A stretch of DNA of 8,272 nt from Actinomycetes bacterium (GTDB lineage: Bacteria > Actinomycetota > Actinomycetes > Mycobacteriales > Micromonosporaceae). Position 1 is the first letter of the stretch. Each line of letters starts with the position of its first letter. The notes below the pieces were generated by a model, which had not been told where the DNA came from, ran no database searches, and was given only the letters and a program-made list of their open reading frames with translations. The stretch spans positions 1-8,272 of the forward strand of contig JAEZGP010000401.1 in assembly GCA_023437285.1 (NCBI GenBank), given 5' to 3'. Below are positions 1 through 6,367 of the stretch, one piece after another. A program made the position numbers and the translations under genes.

Positions 1-43
1 GGGCAGGCGGCGGCACGCGCGGCTGGACACGCGGCAGCAGCGC

Positions 44-61
44 GGGAGCGGGCGGGCGGGG
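44..61 (+). other. G-quadruplex-type motif next to the nirD stop
   Basis: Four G-tracts lie in a row: GGG-AGC-GGG-C-GGG-C-GGGG, ending one base before the reverse-complement stop codon of nirD. The G-rich strand is the plus strand, which is the template for the minus-strand nas operon, so RNA polymerase leaving nirD would meet it. It fits the usual G3+N1-7 pattern. Such patterns also arise by chance in DNA this GC-rich, so folding and any role in termination or pausing are inference. The remaining bases 1-43 show no gene start, hairpin or other feature I can support. Confidence 0.4.
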
Positions 62-382
62 TCAGGCGTCCACGGGGACCGGGGTGGCGATCAGGACCTC
101 GCCCGTGGCGGTGACGCGGGTGGCGTAGGAACGCAGCGGTGGTTGGCCGGTGCGGGAACAGCCCGTGGCGAGTTCGAACACGTGCTGGTGCAGCGGGCAG
201 ATGACGACCTCGTTGTCGGCCAGGCCGTCGGCGATCGGGCCGCCCGCGTGCGGGCACACGGCGGAGACCGCGTACACCCCACCCGCGCGGGTACGGAACA
301 CGGCCACCATGTCGCCGTCGACGGTGAACGTACGGCCCTCGCCGATGGGCAGGGAGTCGAGGGGACCGACGGAGATCTCCAT
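62..382 (-). CDS. nirD: Nitrite reductase (NADH) small subunit, Rieske-type NirD
   Basis: This 106-residue protein is the small subunit of assimilatory NADH-dependent nitrite reductase, acting with NirB in the cytoplasm to reduce nitrite to ammonium. Both halves of a Rieske-type cluster site are visible: CPHAG (Cys43, His45) and CPLHQH (Cys62, His65), which would bind a [2Fe-2S] cluster. The glycine-rich stretch after the first pair and the conserved F-E-L-x-T-G after the second are typical. NirD proteins of other bacteria often have lost these ligands, whereas actinobacterial forms commonly keep them, as here. The ATG overlaps the nirB stop (TAATG, one shared base), and a GGAGG sits 10 nt upstream inside the nirB end, so translation is probably coupled. 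The length is normal for the family. Other Rieske ferredoxins look similar, but position directly after nirB settles the assignment. Confidence 0.95.
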   Translation of the reverse strand: MEISVGPLDSLPIGEGRTFTVDGDMVAVFRTRAGGVYAVSAVCPHAGGPIADGLADNEVVICPLHQHVFELATGCSRTGQPPLRSYATRVTATGEVLIATPVPVDA

Positions 383-2850
383 TAGGCGTGCACCTCCCGG
401 ACGGGCACCATGGGCAGGGGAAGTAGCGGCAGGGACGGCTTGAACTGCGTCGCGGTCCGTGGCTGCTGGCCCTCCTGCCACGGGTCGCGGTAGGCGTCGA
501 TGGCCTGCTGCATGCGCTCTTCGAGGCCCGCGCAGATGTCCTCGCTGTCCTCGACGAGCAGGTCGCGCAGCTTGTCGATGCCGATGCGGGGCACGAAGGA
601 GTACGTGCGCTCCAGCCAGTTCGCGTTCTCCCGGTAGTACTGCAGGAAACGGGCGGTGAGCTGCATGACCAGGTCGGCCGAGTCGACGGTGGCGAGCAGG
701 TCGCCCTTGCGGATGTGGGCGCCGGCCGCGCCGCCGACGTAGATCTCCCACTTGCCGCCGTCGATCGCGACGACGCCGAGGTCCTTCACGTACGCCTCGG
801 CGCAGTTGCGGGGGCAGCCGGTGACGGCGAGCTTGAGCTTGCCGGGCGCCTCGAGCCCCTGGAAGCGCGACTCGATGGCGATGCCCAACGCCGTGGAGTC
901 GCCGACGCCGAACCGGCAGAAGTCGCTGCCCACACAGGTTTTCACGGTGCGGAAGCTCTTGCCGTACGCGTACCCGGACGGCATACCGAGGTCGGCCCAC
1001 ACCTTGGGCAGGTCCTCCTTGCGGATGCCGAGCAGGTCGATGCGCTGCCCGCCGGTGAGCTTCACCATGGGCACGTCGTACTTCTCGGCGACGTCGGCGA
1101 TCTTGCGTAGCTGCTCGGGGGAGGTGACGCCGCCCTTCATCTGCGGTACGACCGAGAACGTGCCGTCGCGCTGGATGTTGGCGTGTACCCGGTCGTTGAT
1201 GAACCGGGCGTCGTTCTCGTCCTCGTACTCGTCGCCCCACATCATGCGCAGCAGCGACACCAGGCCCATCTTCGACTTGGCGTCCTCCTTGCCGCCCGGC
1301 GCGAGCGCCGCGAACACCGACGACACGCTGCGCAGGCCCTGCTCGCGGATCGCGGCCATCAGTTCGGCCTTGGCGTACGGCACGCCGGGGACGTACCAGT
1401 TGGCCGACGGGTCCTCCTCGACCTCGCCGCCGGCAGCCCACTCGACGATCTGCGCGACGAGCGACTTACAGGAGCCGCAGCCCTTGCCGGCCCGGGTCTT
1501 GTCCATCACGCCGGTGACCGTCTTCGTCCCGGCGCTGACGCACGCCACGAGCTGGCCCTTGCTGACGCCGTTGCAGTTGCAGACCTGGTTGTCGTCGGGC
1601 ATCTCGGCGGCCGACACCTCGGCGGGCGGGCCGCCCAGGTCGAACAGCAGCCGTACCCGCTCCTCGGGCAGCGGCAGGCCCTTGTCGAACGCCTGGGTCA
1701 GGAACCCCACTTTGGACACGTCGCCGAGCAGCGTCGCGCCGATGATCCGGTCGTCGCGGATGATGACGCTCTTGTAGACGCCGCGCCTGGGCTCGGCGAA
1801 CACCACGAACTCGTCGTCGTCGCGCTCCGGCGACGTGATGCCCATGGCGGCCAGGTCGACGCCGGCGACCTTGAGTTTCGTGGCGGTCCGCGAGCCGTGG
1901 TACGCCGCGCGCGGGTTGGTGCCGGTGACGTGGTCGGCGAGCACCTTCGCCTGCTCCCACAGCGGGGCCACCAGGCCGTACGTCTGGCCGCGGTGCTGGA
2001 CGCACTCGCCGACGGCGTAGATGTCGGGCTCGTCCTGCACGCGCATCTGGTCGTCGACCAGGATGGCCCGCTCGACCGGGAGCCCGGAAGCCGCCGCGAC
2101 CTCGGTGTTGGGCCGGATGCCGGCCGCGATCACCACCATGTCGCAGGGGACCGTCCGGCCGTCCTTGAACTTCACGCCGGTGACCGCGTCCTTGCCCAGC
2201 ACGTGGGTGGTCATGGCCCTCAGCTCGACCGTGATGCCGAGCTTCTCGACGCTCGCCTTGAGGATGGCGCCGCCCTGCTCGTCGAGCTGCGTGTTCATCA
2301 GGTGCCCCGCCACGTGCACGAGGGTCACCTTCAGGCCGTGGTTCAGCAGGCCGCGGGCCGCCTCCAGGCCCAGCAGGCCGCCGCCGATCACCACGGCGGT
2401 CTCGTGGTCGCGGGCGTACCGGATCATCGCGCGCGTGTCGTCGAGCGTACGGAAGGCAAATACGCCCTGGTGGAAGCCGCGTTTCGGGTTGTACGTGCCC
2501 TCCATGGGCGGGATGAACGGCGTACTGCCGGTGGCGATGATGAGCTTGTCGTACGGGGTGACCGACCCGTCGTCACCGTAGACGACCTTGGCGAAGCGGT
2601 CGATGCGCGTGATCCGCACCCCGGCGCGCAGCTTGATGCCGTTCTCCTCGTACCAGCCGAGACTGTTGAGGAAGATGCCGGCCTCCTCCTCGGCGCCGGC
2701 GAGGACGTTGGACAGCAGGATGCGGTTGTAGTTGCCGTACGGCTCGTCACCGAACATCGTGATGTCGAAGTGGCCGCCCCGTTCGAGGATCTCCTCGACC
2801 GTACGGGCGCCGGCCATGCCGTTGCCGATCACTACCAGACGTTTGGCCAT
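382..2850 (-). CDS. nirB: Nitrite reductase (NADH) large subunit NirB
   Basis: This 822-residue cytoplasmic enzyme takes electrons from NADH through FAD and iron-sulfur clusters to siroheme, reducing nitrite to ammonium. The domain order is complete. There is an N-terminal FAD site (G9-x-G11-x2-G14), then an NAD-binding Rossmann motif (G156-x-G158-x2-G161). A BFD-like [2Fe-2S] domain follows with Cys424, Cys426, Cys458 and Cys461. The C-terminal ferredoxin-like and siroheme/[4Fe-4S] halves carry Cys639-x5-Cys645 and Cys679-x3-Cys683. All expected ligands are intact and the length fits the family. The ATG shares one base with the stop of the upstream 115-residue gene (TGATG) and has a GGTGGA ribosome site 6 nt upstream. 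It is the third gene of the nasC-led operon and is followed by nirD. Its substrate, nitrite, is the product of NasC. The siroheme supply gene is not in the window. Confidence 0.97.
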   Translation of the reverse strand: MAKRLVVIGNGMAGARTVEEILERGGHFDITMFGDEPYGNYNRILLSNVLAGAEEEAGIFLNSLGWYEENGIKLRAGVRITRIDRFAKVVYGDDGSVTPYDKLIIATGSTPFIPPMEGTYNPKRGFHQGVFAFRTLDDTRAMIRYARDHETAVVIGGGLLGLEAARGLLNHGLKVTLVHVAGHLMNTQLDEQGGAILKASVEKLGITVELRAMTTHVLGKDAVTGVKFKDGRTVPCDMVVIAAGIRPNTEVAAASGLPVERAILVDDQMRVQDEPDIYAVGECVQHRGQTYGLVAPLWEQAKVLADHVTGTNPRAAYHGSRTATKLKVAGVDLAAMGITSPERDDDEFVVFAEPRRGVYKSVIIRDDRIIGATLLGDVSKVGFLTQAFDKGLPLPEERVRLLFDLGGPPAEVSAAEMPDDNQVCNCNGVSKGQLVACVSAGTKTVTGVMDKTRAGKGCGSCKSLVAQIVEWAAGGEVEEDPSANWYVPGVPYAKAELMAAIREQGLRSVSSVFAALAPGGKEDAKSKMGLVSLLRMMWGDEYEDENDARFINDRVHANIQRDGTFSVVPQMKGGVTSPEQLRKIADVAEKYDVPMVKLTGGQRIDLLGIRKEDLPKVWADLGMPSGYAYGKSFRTVKTCVGSDFCRFGVGDSTALGIAIESRFQGLEAPGKLKLAVTGCPRNCAEAYVKDLGVVAIDGGKWEIYVGGAAGAHIRKGDLLATVDSADLVMQLTARFLQYYRENANWLERTYSFVPRIGIDKLRDLLVEDSEDICAGLEERMQQAIDAYRDPWQEGQQPRTATQFKPSLPLLPLPMVPVREVHA

Positions 2851-3197
2851 CAGATTTCCACCAACCCTAGGTCGATGACGACGCTGCCGGTCACGCCCTC
2901 GGGAGCGGCAAGGAACAGCTCGATCACCGTGCCGCCGTCGAGATCCTCGACGACCCGCAACGGCACGTGGGTGTCGCCGCGCGCGCCGATCGGGAAGTAC
3001 CGCATCGGCTTGCCGTCGCGCACGAGGACGACGCAGACCAGCTCGTGGCTGGTGTTGCCGCCCCGGAAGTACACCGGCTGCGTGACGACGCCGAGTGGCA
3101 CGGTGTAGGACAGCGCGGCGTCGAGCGGGAACGGCGCGTCGATGCCCTTTCCCTCGAACGGGAAGATTCCCTGCAGGAAACGCGGGGTCGAGGTCAC
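2850..3197 (-). CDS. Small beta-rich protein of unknown function in the nitrate/nitrite reductase operon
   Basis: I do not recognise this 115-residue protein. It has no signal peptide or membrane segment, so it should be cytosolic. From about residue 28 to the end it alternates short hydrophobic strands with polar turns (for example ELVCVVLVRDGK, TVIELFLAAPEG and SVVIDLGLV), suggesting a compact beta-sandwich. There is one cysteine (Cys55), plus His51 and His77, so no iron-sulfur cluster is expected. The GTG start follows the nasC stop after a single base and has AAAGGA about 9 nt upstream. Its TGA overlaps the nirB ATG (TGATG). The coupling on both sides and coding-quality sequence argue for a real gene with a role in nitrate or nitrite reduction. 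It could be a chaperone, a scaffold, or a subunit holding NasC near NirB or an electron donor. Those roles are inference from position only. Confidence 0.85.
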   Translation of the reverse strand: MTSTPRFLQGIFPFEGKGIDAPFPLDAALSYTVPLGVVTQPVYFRGGNTSHELVCVVLVRDGKPMRYFPIGARGDTHVPLRVVEDLDGGTVIELFLAAPEGVTGSVVIDLGLVEI

Positions 3198-3198
3198 G

Positions 3199-5352
3199 TT
3201 ATCCGTCCTTTCTGGACTGAGACGACAGCGGCGGCGGGGAAGCGGCCGCCGGATCGGACGGGCCGCCCACGCGGGCGACGGCGACCGCGCAGACCTTGAA
3301 GGAGGGCATCCGGGAATACCGGTCCAGCGTCGGATCGGTCAGCGCGTTGGCGCTGGCCGCGCCACCCCAGTGGAACGGCGCGAAGACGGTGTCGGGGCGG
3401 ATCGTGTCCGTGACCAGCGCGCGGAACACCGCCCGCCCGCGCCGCGAGCGCAGCTCCACCAGGTCGTTGGCGGCGACGCCCAACTGGCGGGCCAGGTCCG
3501 GGTGCAGCTCCACGCGCGGGTCGTGGGCGGTCATCTGCAGCGACCTGGACCGGCGCGTCTGGTTGCCGCTCTGGTAGTGCTGCATGATCCGGCCCGTGGT
3601 GAGCACGTACGGGTACTCGCGGTCGGTGGGCTCGGCGACGTCGCGGTAGTCGACCCGCAGGAACCGGGCCCGGCCGTCCGGCGTGGGGAACCGCTGCGTG
3701 AACAGGCGCGGCGTGCCGGGGTGAGCCTCGGTCGGGCACGGCCAGAAGACGCCGTCCTCTTTTTCAATGCGCTCGTACGTGATGCCCGCGTAGTCGGCGA
3801 TGCCGCCCGCGCTGGCCCGGCGCAGCTCGTCGAAGACGGTGCGCGGGTCGGCGGAGAAGTGCTCGCCCCGGCCGAGCCGGGCGGCCAGCATCGCCATGAC
3901 CGTGAGGTCGTCGAGCACCCCCTCGGGCGGCGGCAGCACCAGCTTGCGGCGGATGACCCGACCCTCAAGGTTGGTCATCGTGCCCTCTTCCTCGGCCCAC
4001 TGCGCGGTCGGCAGCACCACGTCGGCCTGCGCCGCCGTCTCGGACAGGAAGATGTCCGAGACGACCAGGAAGTCCAGGGCCCGCAGGTTCTCCCGGACCC
4101 GGTTGCGGTCGGGGGCGGAGACCACGATGTTCGAGGCGAAAACCAGGAGCGTACGCACGCCGCCGGGCGTACCGATGTCATTGAGCATCTCGACGGCGGA
4201 CTTGCCGGGGCCCGGCAGGTCATCGGGGTCGACGCCCCACACCCCGGCCACGTGTGCGCGGGCGGCCGGGTCGTCGATGCGCCGGTAGCCGGGCAGCTGG
4301 TCGGCCTTCTGCCCGTGCTCGCGGCCGCCCTGCCCGTTGCCCTGACCGGTGATGGTCCCGTAGCCGGAGCCCGACCGACCGGGCAGCCCGAGGGCCAGCG
4401 CCAGGTTGATGAACGCCTGCGCGGTGTCCGTACCCGTACTGTGTTGTTCCGCGCCGCGGGCGGTGAGGATCATCGCGGACCCGGCGGTGGCGAGGGCCCG
4501 CACCGCGGCCCGCAGCTGCGTCTCGTCGACCCCCGTGATCCGCTCGACCCGGTCGGGCCAATAGGCGCTGGCGGCCTGCCGGACGGTCTCGAACCCGGTG
4601 GTCCGGGTGCGGATGTACTGCTCGTCGACGTAGCCCTCGCGCAGCGCGATGTGCAGCAGGCCGTTGGCCAGCGCCAGGTCCGTGCCGGGGGTGGGCTGCA
4701 GGTGCAGGGTGGCGCCGCGGGCGGTGGCCGTGCGGCGCGGGTCGACCACGATGTGCGTGGCCCCCGCGGCGCGGCCGGCGTCGAAGTACTGCATCGCGGG
4801 CGGCATCGTCTCGGCCGGGTTCGCCCCGACGAGCAGGATCGCCTGCGCGTCGGCCAGGTCGGACAGCGGGAACGGCAGCCCCCGGTCGACGCCGAACGCG
4901 CGGTTGCCGGCGGTCGCGGCCGACGACATGCAGAACCGGCCGTTGTAGTCGATGTGCGGGGTACGCAGGGCGACGCGGGCGAACTTGCCCAGCTGGTACG
5001 CCTTCTCGTTGGTGAGGCCGCCGCCGCCGAAGATGCCGACGCTGGGCAGCCCGTAACGCTGCTGGCTGGCCCGGATCGCGTCGACGATCGCGGTGAGGGC
5101 CTCGTCCCAGCTCGCCGGCCGCAACGGGCTGCGCCGGTCGCCCGGGTCGGTGCGCACGAGCGGGGTGAGCAGCCGATCGGGGTGATCCAGCAGCTCAGCG
5201 GCGCTCCACCCCTTGGCGCACAGGCCGCCCCGGTTGGTGGGGAACTCGGTCGGTTCGATCACCGGTGGGCGCGGCGCCGCCGCCCGCATCGTCACCCCAC
5301 ACTGCAACGAGCAGTACGGACAATGCGTGGCGGTATCGACGCTCGTCCCCAT
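3199..5352 (-). CDS. nasC: Assimilatory nitrate reductase catalytic subunit (bis-MGD molybdopterin oxidoreductase)
   Basis: This 717-residue cytoplasmic enzyme reduces nitrate to nitrite. The N-terminus carries the [4Fe-4S] site Cys11-x2-Cys14-x3-Cys18 and Cys45 (GGLCAKG). Cys141 in the NGRFCMSSAA stretch matches the molybdenum-ligating cysteine of Nas/Nap-type nitrate reductases. Later family landmarks include LLVGANPAET (about 173), the GQGNGQGGREHG segment (336-347), VVLPTAQWAEEEGT (445-458) and the C-terminal molybdopterin-dinucleotide domain starting near YVLTTGR (582). Unlike the longer enterobacterial NasA, it stops without a C-terminal BFD-like [2Fe-2S] domain. It therefore needs an outside electron donor, and none is encoded here. 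The ATG at 5352 lies 10 residues before the first cluster cysteine. No convincing ribosome site precedes it, so translation may be leaderless or weakly led. It heads the operon, and a GlnR-like box lies upstream. NarB, NasA and NasC naming varies between lineages. The broader formate dehydrogenase family is less likely given the nirBD context and the Cys ligand. Confidence 0.93.
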   Translation of the reverse strand: MGTSVDTATHCPYCSLQCGVTMRAAAPRPPVIEPTEFPTNRGGLCAKGWSAAELLDHPDRLLTPLVRTDPGDRRSPLRPASWDEALTAIVDAIRASQQRYGLPSVGIFGGGGLTNEKAYQLGKFARVALRTPHIDYNGRFCMSSAATAGNRAFGVDRGLPFPLSDLADAQAILLVGANPAETMPPAMQYFDAGRAAGATHIVVDPRRTATARGATLHLQPTPGTDLALANGLLHIALREGYVDEQYIRTRTTGFETVRQAASAYWPDRVERITGVDETQLRAAVRALATAGSAMILTARGAEQHSTGTDTAQAFINLALALGLPGRSGSGYGTITGQGNGQGGREHGQKADQLPGYRRIDDPAARAHVAGVWGVDPDDLPGPGKSAVEMLNDIGTPGGVRTLLVFASNIVVSAPDRNRVRENLRALDFLVVSDIFLSETAAQADVVLPTAQWAEEEGTMTNLEGRVIRRKLVLPPPEGVLDDLTVMAMLAARLGRGEHFSADPRTVFDELRRASAGGIADYAGITYERIEKEDGVFWPCPTEAHPGTPRLFTQRFPTPDGRARFLRVDYRDVAEPTDREYPYVLTTGRIMQHYQSGNQTRRSRSLQMTAHDPRVELHPDLARQLGVAANDLVELRSRRGRAVFRALVTDTIRPDTVFAPFHWGGAASANALTDPTLDRYSRMPSFKVCAVAVARVGGPSDPAAASPPPLSSQSRKDG

Positions 5353-5375
5353 GCGTCCGATGGTGGTCGCGGCCG

Positions 5376-5413
5376 GTTACCGGTCGATACCACCCTTGTT
5401 ACGCGGACTTAGC
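5376..5413 (-). promoter_or_regulatory. Candidate GlnR operator upstream of nasC
   Basis: Read on the plus strand, four 5-bp half-sites fall at exact 11-bp intervals: GTTAC-n6-ATACC-n6-GTTAC-n6-TTAGC. The known actinobacterial GlnR pattern is gTnAC-n6-GaAAc repeated twice. Both a-sites are perfect here. The b-sites are weak on this strand, but on the minus strand the same sites read GTAAC twice, matching GaAAc at four of five bases. The centre is about 42 bp upstream of the nasC ATG, so GlnR could activate a transcript starting at or near that codon. The match and spacing are seen directly. Binding by GlnR, and nitrogen-limited induction of nasC-nirBD, are inference from the known role of GlnR. 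Confidence 0.6.
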
Positions 5414-5455
5414 CATGCCCTCTTCTCGATCTATGGGCGTAGTGAGAACTCGGCC

Positions 5456-5487
5456 CTCAGCGGTGCACGAACTCAGCGGTGCACGAA
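5456..5487. repeat. Perfect 16-bp tandem duplication at the end of the GAF gene
   Basis: CTCAGCGGTGCACGAA occurs twice back to back (5456-5471 and 5472-5487). The right-hand copy encodes the last residues and stop of the GAF-domain gene (Phe-Val-His-Arg-stop). The left-hand copy repeats those bases just past the stop, in a shifted frame. It looks like a recent slippage or replication duplication. It leaves the protein unchanged and moves the gene end further from the nasC control region. Each unit contains the palindrome GTGCAC. Confidence 0.9.
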
Positions 5488-6252
5488 CGAGGACAGGCCG
5501 GCGAGGCTCTCGTCGGCGATGAAGACGGCCGGCACGTCCATGAGGACCTGCTCGACGTGACGGGTGCAGCCCCACGCCGAATCGCCCCACGAGTCGGCCA
5601 CCTTGATGGCGGCCGGCTTGGCGCAGCCGGCCCGGCCGCCGAGTTCGCAGGTGTCCGGGCGGGGCCGGGACCGCTGGGCCTCGGCGGCGCGACGCAGACT
5701 TTCGGCGATCTCCGCGACGCGACGCTCGGCCGTGTCTCGCTCCACGCGTACGGTCTGCAGCGCGGCGAGGTGCAGCTCCAGTTGGTCGGCGACGATCGCC
5801 GCGAGCAGCGTCAGCGACGCCAACTGGTCCTCGGTGATCTCGCGCGGCTCGCGGTCGATGACGTTGACCGTGCCGAGCCGCGCGCCGGCGGACGTGACGA
5901 TCGGGGCGGCGGCGAAGAAGCGCAGGCCCAACTCGCCGCGTACCAGCGGGTGGTGCAGGGTGCGCGGGTCGACGGCGGCGTCGTTGACGACGTACGGCCC
6001 GTCGCGCAGCACCGCCGACGCGCACAGTCCGGGCTCGTCGCCGATCTGGCGTACGCCGGCCAGCCCTTCGGTCGCGAGCAGCCAGATCTTGTCCTCGTCA
6101 ACGATGGACACCGTGGCGATCGGCGTGCCCACGACGGCGGCCGCAAGCCGGGCGACGTTGTCGAACGCCCCGTCGGGTGGTGCCTCCAGGACCCGCAGCC
6201 GGTCGATCTCCGCCAAGCGCTGAACCGTGTCGTTGCCGGAGTCTGCCGACAC
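5473..6252 (-). CDS. GAF-domain protein with C-terminal Cys/His (putative zinc) module
   Basis: From the GTG at 6252 this is a 259-residue soluble protein. Residues about 12-165 form a GAF domain, recognisable from RLRVLE near the start, then ATVSIVDEDKIWLLATEGL, and later FFAAAPI with GARLGTVNVIDREPREI. A charged, alanine-rich coiled-coil follows (about 163-195). The end carries Cys202-x7-Cys210-x18-Cys229-x2-His232, a likely treble-clef-like zinc site, then a short hydrophobic tail. There is no kinase, cyclase or DNA-binding domain, so it is a sensor or adaptor whose ligand and partner are unknown. The ORF extends to a TTG at 6303, but that codon has no ribosome site and lies in a promoter-like stretch, whereas GGAGG sits 5 nt before the GTG at 6252. 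It lies 120 bp upstream of nasC on the same strand. A link to nitrogen control is possible but unproven. Confidence 0.85.
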   Translation of the reverse strand: MSADSGNDTVQRLAEIDRLRVLEAPPDGAFDNVARLAAAVVGTPIATVSIVDEDKIWLLATEGLAGVRQIGDEPGLCASAVLRDGPYVVNDAAVDPRTLHHPLVRGELGLRFFAAAPIVTSAGARLGTVNVIDREPREITEDQLASLTLLAAIVADQLELHLAALQTVRVERDTAERRVAEIAESLRRAAEAQRSRPRPDTCELGGRAGCAKPAAIKVADSWGDSAWGCTRHVEQVLMDVPAVFIADESLAGLSSFVHR

Positions 6253-6257
6253 CGCCA

Positions 6258-6262
6258 CCTCC
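6258..6262 (-). promoter_or_regulatory. Ribosome binding site fixing the GAF gene start
   Basis: GGAGG on the minus strand lies 5 nt before the GTG at 6252. It is the best ribosome site near any in-frame start of this gene and favours 6252 over the TTG at 6303 and over the GTG at 6258, which overlaps it. Confidence 0.6.
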
Positions 6263-6289
6263 GCGTCGTTGGGTGCACCAGCCTGCCGG

Positions 6290-6316
6290 AGCCTACCCGG
6301 CAAATGCTGGAATCAA
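6290..6316 (-). promoter_or_regulatory. Candidate promoter of the GAF gene
   Basis: On the minus strand TTGATT (6316-6311) is followed after 15 nt by TAGGCT (6295-6290). TTGATT shares TTGA with the sigma-A -35 consensus, and TAGGCT fits the TAnnnT pattern of actinobacterial -10 elements. The predicted start is about 30 nt before the GTG at 6252. The 15-nt spacer is short, so this is only a reasonable candidate. Confidence 0.35.
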
Positions 6317-6318
6317 CC

Positions 6319-6333
6319 ATGACGCGAGGTCAT
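6319..6333. repeat. 15-bp inverted repeat upstream of the GAF promoter
   Basis: ATGAC-GCGAG-GTCAT is a perfect 5-bp-arm palindrome. It lies just upstream of the candidate -35 and is centred about 43 bp before the predicted start, a usual position for an activator site. The stem is too short and lacks a U-run to be a terminator of the upstream HicB-like gene. Regulator unknown. Confidence 0.35.
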
Positions 6334-6367
6334 CCGGTCGGCGGGTTCCGGTAGTCGGGACGCCTGG

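Noticed and set aside
62..1441. 459-codon minus-strand frame running through the end of nirB into nirD
   Set aside because: Only the last 106 codons are real (NirD, from the ATG at 382). The upstream part is an out-of-frame reading of nirB.
1183..3108. Long plus-strand open frame (641 codons) opposite nirB
   Set aside because: It is the antisense shadow of nirB, full of His, Arg, Val and Asp, with no domain pattern. nirB on the minus strand has every expected ligand.
3142..5412. Long plus-strand open frame (756 codons) opposite nasC
   Set aside because: It mirrors nasC almost exactly, is dominated by Arg, Gly, Val and Ala, has no recognisable motif, and is explained by GC-biased codon use of the real gene on the other strand.
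5399..5416. Five-codon leader peptide (Met-Ala-Lys-Ser-Ala-stop) upstream of nasC with a GAGG before it
   Set aside because: It lies inside the GlnR-like box, so the region is more likely an operator upstream of the transcript. No attenuator hairpins are visible between it and nasC.
6252..6303. TTG at 6303 as the start of the GAF protein
   Set aside because: No ribosome site precedes it, it lies within the promoter candidate, and the added 17 residues are outside the GAF domain. GTG at 6252 has GGAGG at 5 nt.
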